64,000 bases of DNA from Euleptes europaea (taxonomy: Eukaryota > Chordata > Lepidosauria > Squamata > Sphaerodactylidae): the NCBI RefSeq assembly GCF_029931775.1, contig NC_079325.1, positions 38,418,673 through 38,482,672 of the forward strand. Reading direction: 5' to 3'. The first letter of the stretch is position 1; each line of letters begins with the position of its first letter. Of this stretch, positions 41,801-44,800 are shown piece after piece. The notes under the pieces are model-generated. The model searched no databases and was not told the origin of the DNA. It saw nothing but the letters and a program-made list of their open reading frames with translations. The translations under genes were made by a program, and so were the position numbers.

Positions 41801-44800
41801 AGAGTGAGAATGCCCAGGAACAGAGTCAGAACGAGGGCCAAACAACATGTTTGTGTTTTTAAAGAGTTGCAGCATCTGCAGGAAATGGCTTTTAAAAAAT
41901 AAAGGAGAGCTCACAACACCACCACAGGGGTGCCTCCCCCCGCAGGTGGTTTTCCCACACTGAAACAGCTTTGGAGGGGAGTCATTTTCCTGTCTTGGCA
42001 GCTCCAAATGCACAGAATACGCCATGCAAAACAGTAAAAATGGGGAAATAACTCCTCCCCCCAGCACTGTTTCCATCTGGCAGGAAAGTGCCAGTGTTCT
42101 GAGCCTGTTTTGAGATCTCCTTTATTTTTTAAAAACCATTCCTCACAGCTGCTGTGTGGCTGAGGGGAACCTAAGTTGAGTCAGGGAACCCAGATCTAAC
42201 TCTTTAAAAACACGAATGTGTAGTTTGTCCGTGATTTAGGGGCTGGAACAGTGTGATAATGATATGTGAGTATATTGCAGGCGGGACCCCTGTAGTTTTT
42301 GAAGCAGATTTCATTCTAGCACACCAGCATATTGGCTGAGAAGACTTGCAGTGAACTCATTCCACTTAGGGGTGTCGCCACATATATTGTGGCTCTCCTT
42401 CCCAGCCTTGAAGTACAAATGTCCCTCCCCTCTTTTTTCCCCTTGTGGTGGAAAAGGTACTTGCACGATGACATGGCAGATGGTGGCCTGAAGGATTGTG
42501 TGTGGTTTGACACAGCGACCGGATTTCTAATTGATGCCAGTTGCAAGGAGAAGAAGCCTTTCCTCTGCAAATGTAGTGAAGGTAAGAGCCTCAGCTGTGC
42601 ATGAATGGATGAGTGGCTTAACCCGCCACCATGCGAGGAACTGTTGCTTTATCCGCAGCCCTGTCCCCTATCAGCTTTTGCATACGCAGTGTCTGTAACA
42701 GGGCAGTGAAAAACCAAAGTTCCAAGAAGACATTGCTATTTGACTCTTGGGGTGGGCTCTGACACCATTTTGCTGGCTGTGGGCTAACTGGTGAGTAATA
42801 AGCTTTCCATCTGGGAGCCAGATTCGGCCTCGACAGAGTTCCATGCTTGGGTGAAGCTAAGATCCAAGGGAGGTTGTATTGCTTCCTGTACGTGTGACGG
42901 TTGCTGGGAGGTCCTAGAACAGCCCCTATAAAAGCTGGTTGTGAAGGTAGTTTAGGCTACCCTTTCCCTTCAATCGTGCAAGGAAGCAGCTAGATAAGTA
43001 ACAGCCCAGGATGGCTTACACCAGTTTACTAGACTGGGTGTTTCGTTCAGAGGGCAGAAGGCATTGTTTGGACTGTGCAACAATTCCACTGGGTTCAACC
43101 CGTCAAAATCTGTGTTTCAGAATGGATGGGAGTACTTTGTGCCTATGCTTGTGAGAAGGAAAATGATTTGAACAGAAAGGGGTGATTCCACCCCCCCCCT
43201 TTGTGGCCATGTCAGTAAAACCTCTGGAGGAATCCTCTGAAATCTAGTGAGGAAAATGTCTCTTGGGAAAAACCAGATACCCTTTCTCAGACCCAGGTCG
43301 TATCAGTTCAGTTAAAGTACAGCTTGATATTCTGTGCTTGTTATTGTTTTTGCAACTAGCTGCTGCATGGTTAGCTACTTGGGTCCAAGGAGATAAGGCA
43401 GAATATAAATGTTTAAAATAAATAATATTATTGTTGTTGTTAGTATTAACTAGAAAAATGCCCCCTTCCTCCAAATGGTGTGGAAGTGTATGGATTAATT
43501 GTCCCTGCTGCCGCTTACTTCTGTATGCCTACCTCCACTTTTTACTGTTGCTAGATTTAACATGGTAGCCTTTCCCTCCTCTCCATAAGTGAGTTGGTTG
43601 CTAGGCAAGCAAATAGGTCTGAGATGTGGGTAAATGCATTGGCTTTAACTGTTAGTCACCCAGAAATCAGGTTAAAGCCATGTAGCATGAATTGGCTTTT
43701 GTGATGCTTTTACACAGTGTTCTGCTGAGAGCTCTGCTATTGTCCTTCCTAGTCACAGACTGGTTTGATAAGCAGTCTGGCCATGGTGCGGCAGGTGACC
43801 TGGAGCTACTGTACCCATCCATGGAGAGCCTGGAGCAGGCAAAACAAGAGTGCCTGCTGGAACGCCGCGTGTGTGTTGCAGTCCTCCAGACAGACAAAGG
43901 ATTGTATTTGATCAGCTCTATGGAGGATATTATCTCCAAACCAGACTCAACTCTCTACACGTGGTCCAGTAAGTAGATCTGAGGGAATGAAGAAGAGACA
44001 AACACAATCATAGAAACATAGAGTTGGAAGGGACCACCGGGGTCATCTAGTCCAACCCCCTGCCCAATGCAGGAAACTCAACACTACCTCCCCTCCACAC
44101 CCCCAGTGACCAGAAGATGGCCAAGATGCCTTTCAAATCTTTTTCCTTGAGTGGGCAAAGCAACCAATGTCAGTTAACCATAATGGTTCAACGCAGCCTA
44201 CATTTGAAGTGGTGAAATATTTCTGAATAATAGCTGCTGGAGGTAAGCAGGGTGGTAGATGTGAAGGTTGTTGCCTTCATTTGAGAGAAAGGCACCACTG
44301 CGGTATAATTTCTATATGACTCAGCCCTGGGATTCATGAAATAGTAATAAAGAGGGCCTGAACATGTTTGGAGTATATTCTTTTCACCCATGAATAACAG
44401 TACACTGGTCCCAGACATTTCAAATTAGCCAGGTGCCAGCTCCCATGAGGACTAGAACCAGACTTCTTCAAGTCTGGAACCACAAGTTTGAATCTAGAGG
44501 TGCTACCTTTTTAGTGGAACTACTCTTGATTCTGCAGGCTTCCGTAAATTAAGACAACAGAGTTTCCTCCAGCACTACACCAATCCCAGGGGGAAAAAAT
44601 CATTTACTAGATTTCTGTCTGCCAAATTGTTGCTGAATGCAGAGGAGCCTGTAAAAGAGAAGTTGGCAACACCATCTTATTTAGTTGGCCAATGTAAAAA
44701 GACACAGCAAATGCTTGATTTTTGTTGGTTTTCTCTGCTATCTTGTAGGACCCCCTTAAACCTCATTGGCTGCCCTGAACTTTTCCATATGGGCTGGGGA

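Larger units (their letters stand above)
36779..42456. other. CTLD-F introns: featureless stretches
   Basis: Nothing certain at 36,779-37,030, 37,617-38,290, 39,739-40,142, 41,005-41,431 and 41,679-42,456. 37,035-37,150 resembles an antisense tRNA-Ala-like SINE tail (catgaagctgccttatacag). Confidence 0.45.

Noticed and set aside
42890-43020. TATAAA-containing stretch after the unclassified repeat, considered as an LTR
   Set aside because: No paired ends, primer site or internal coding region were seen, so no retroviral or LTR element is claimed.
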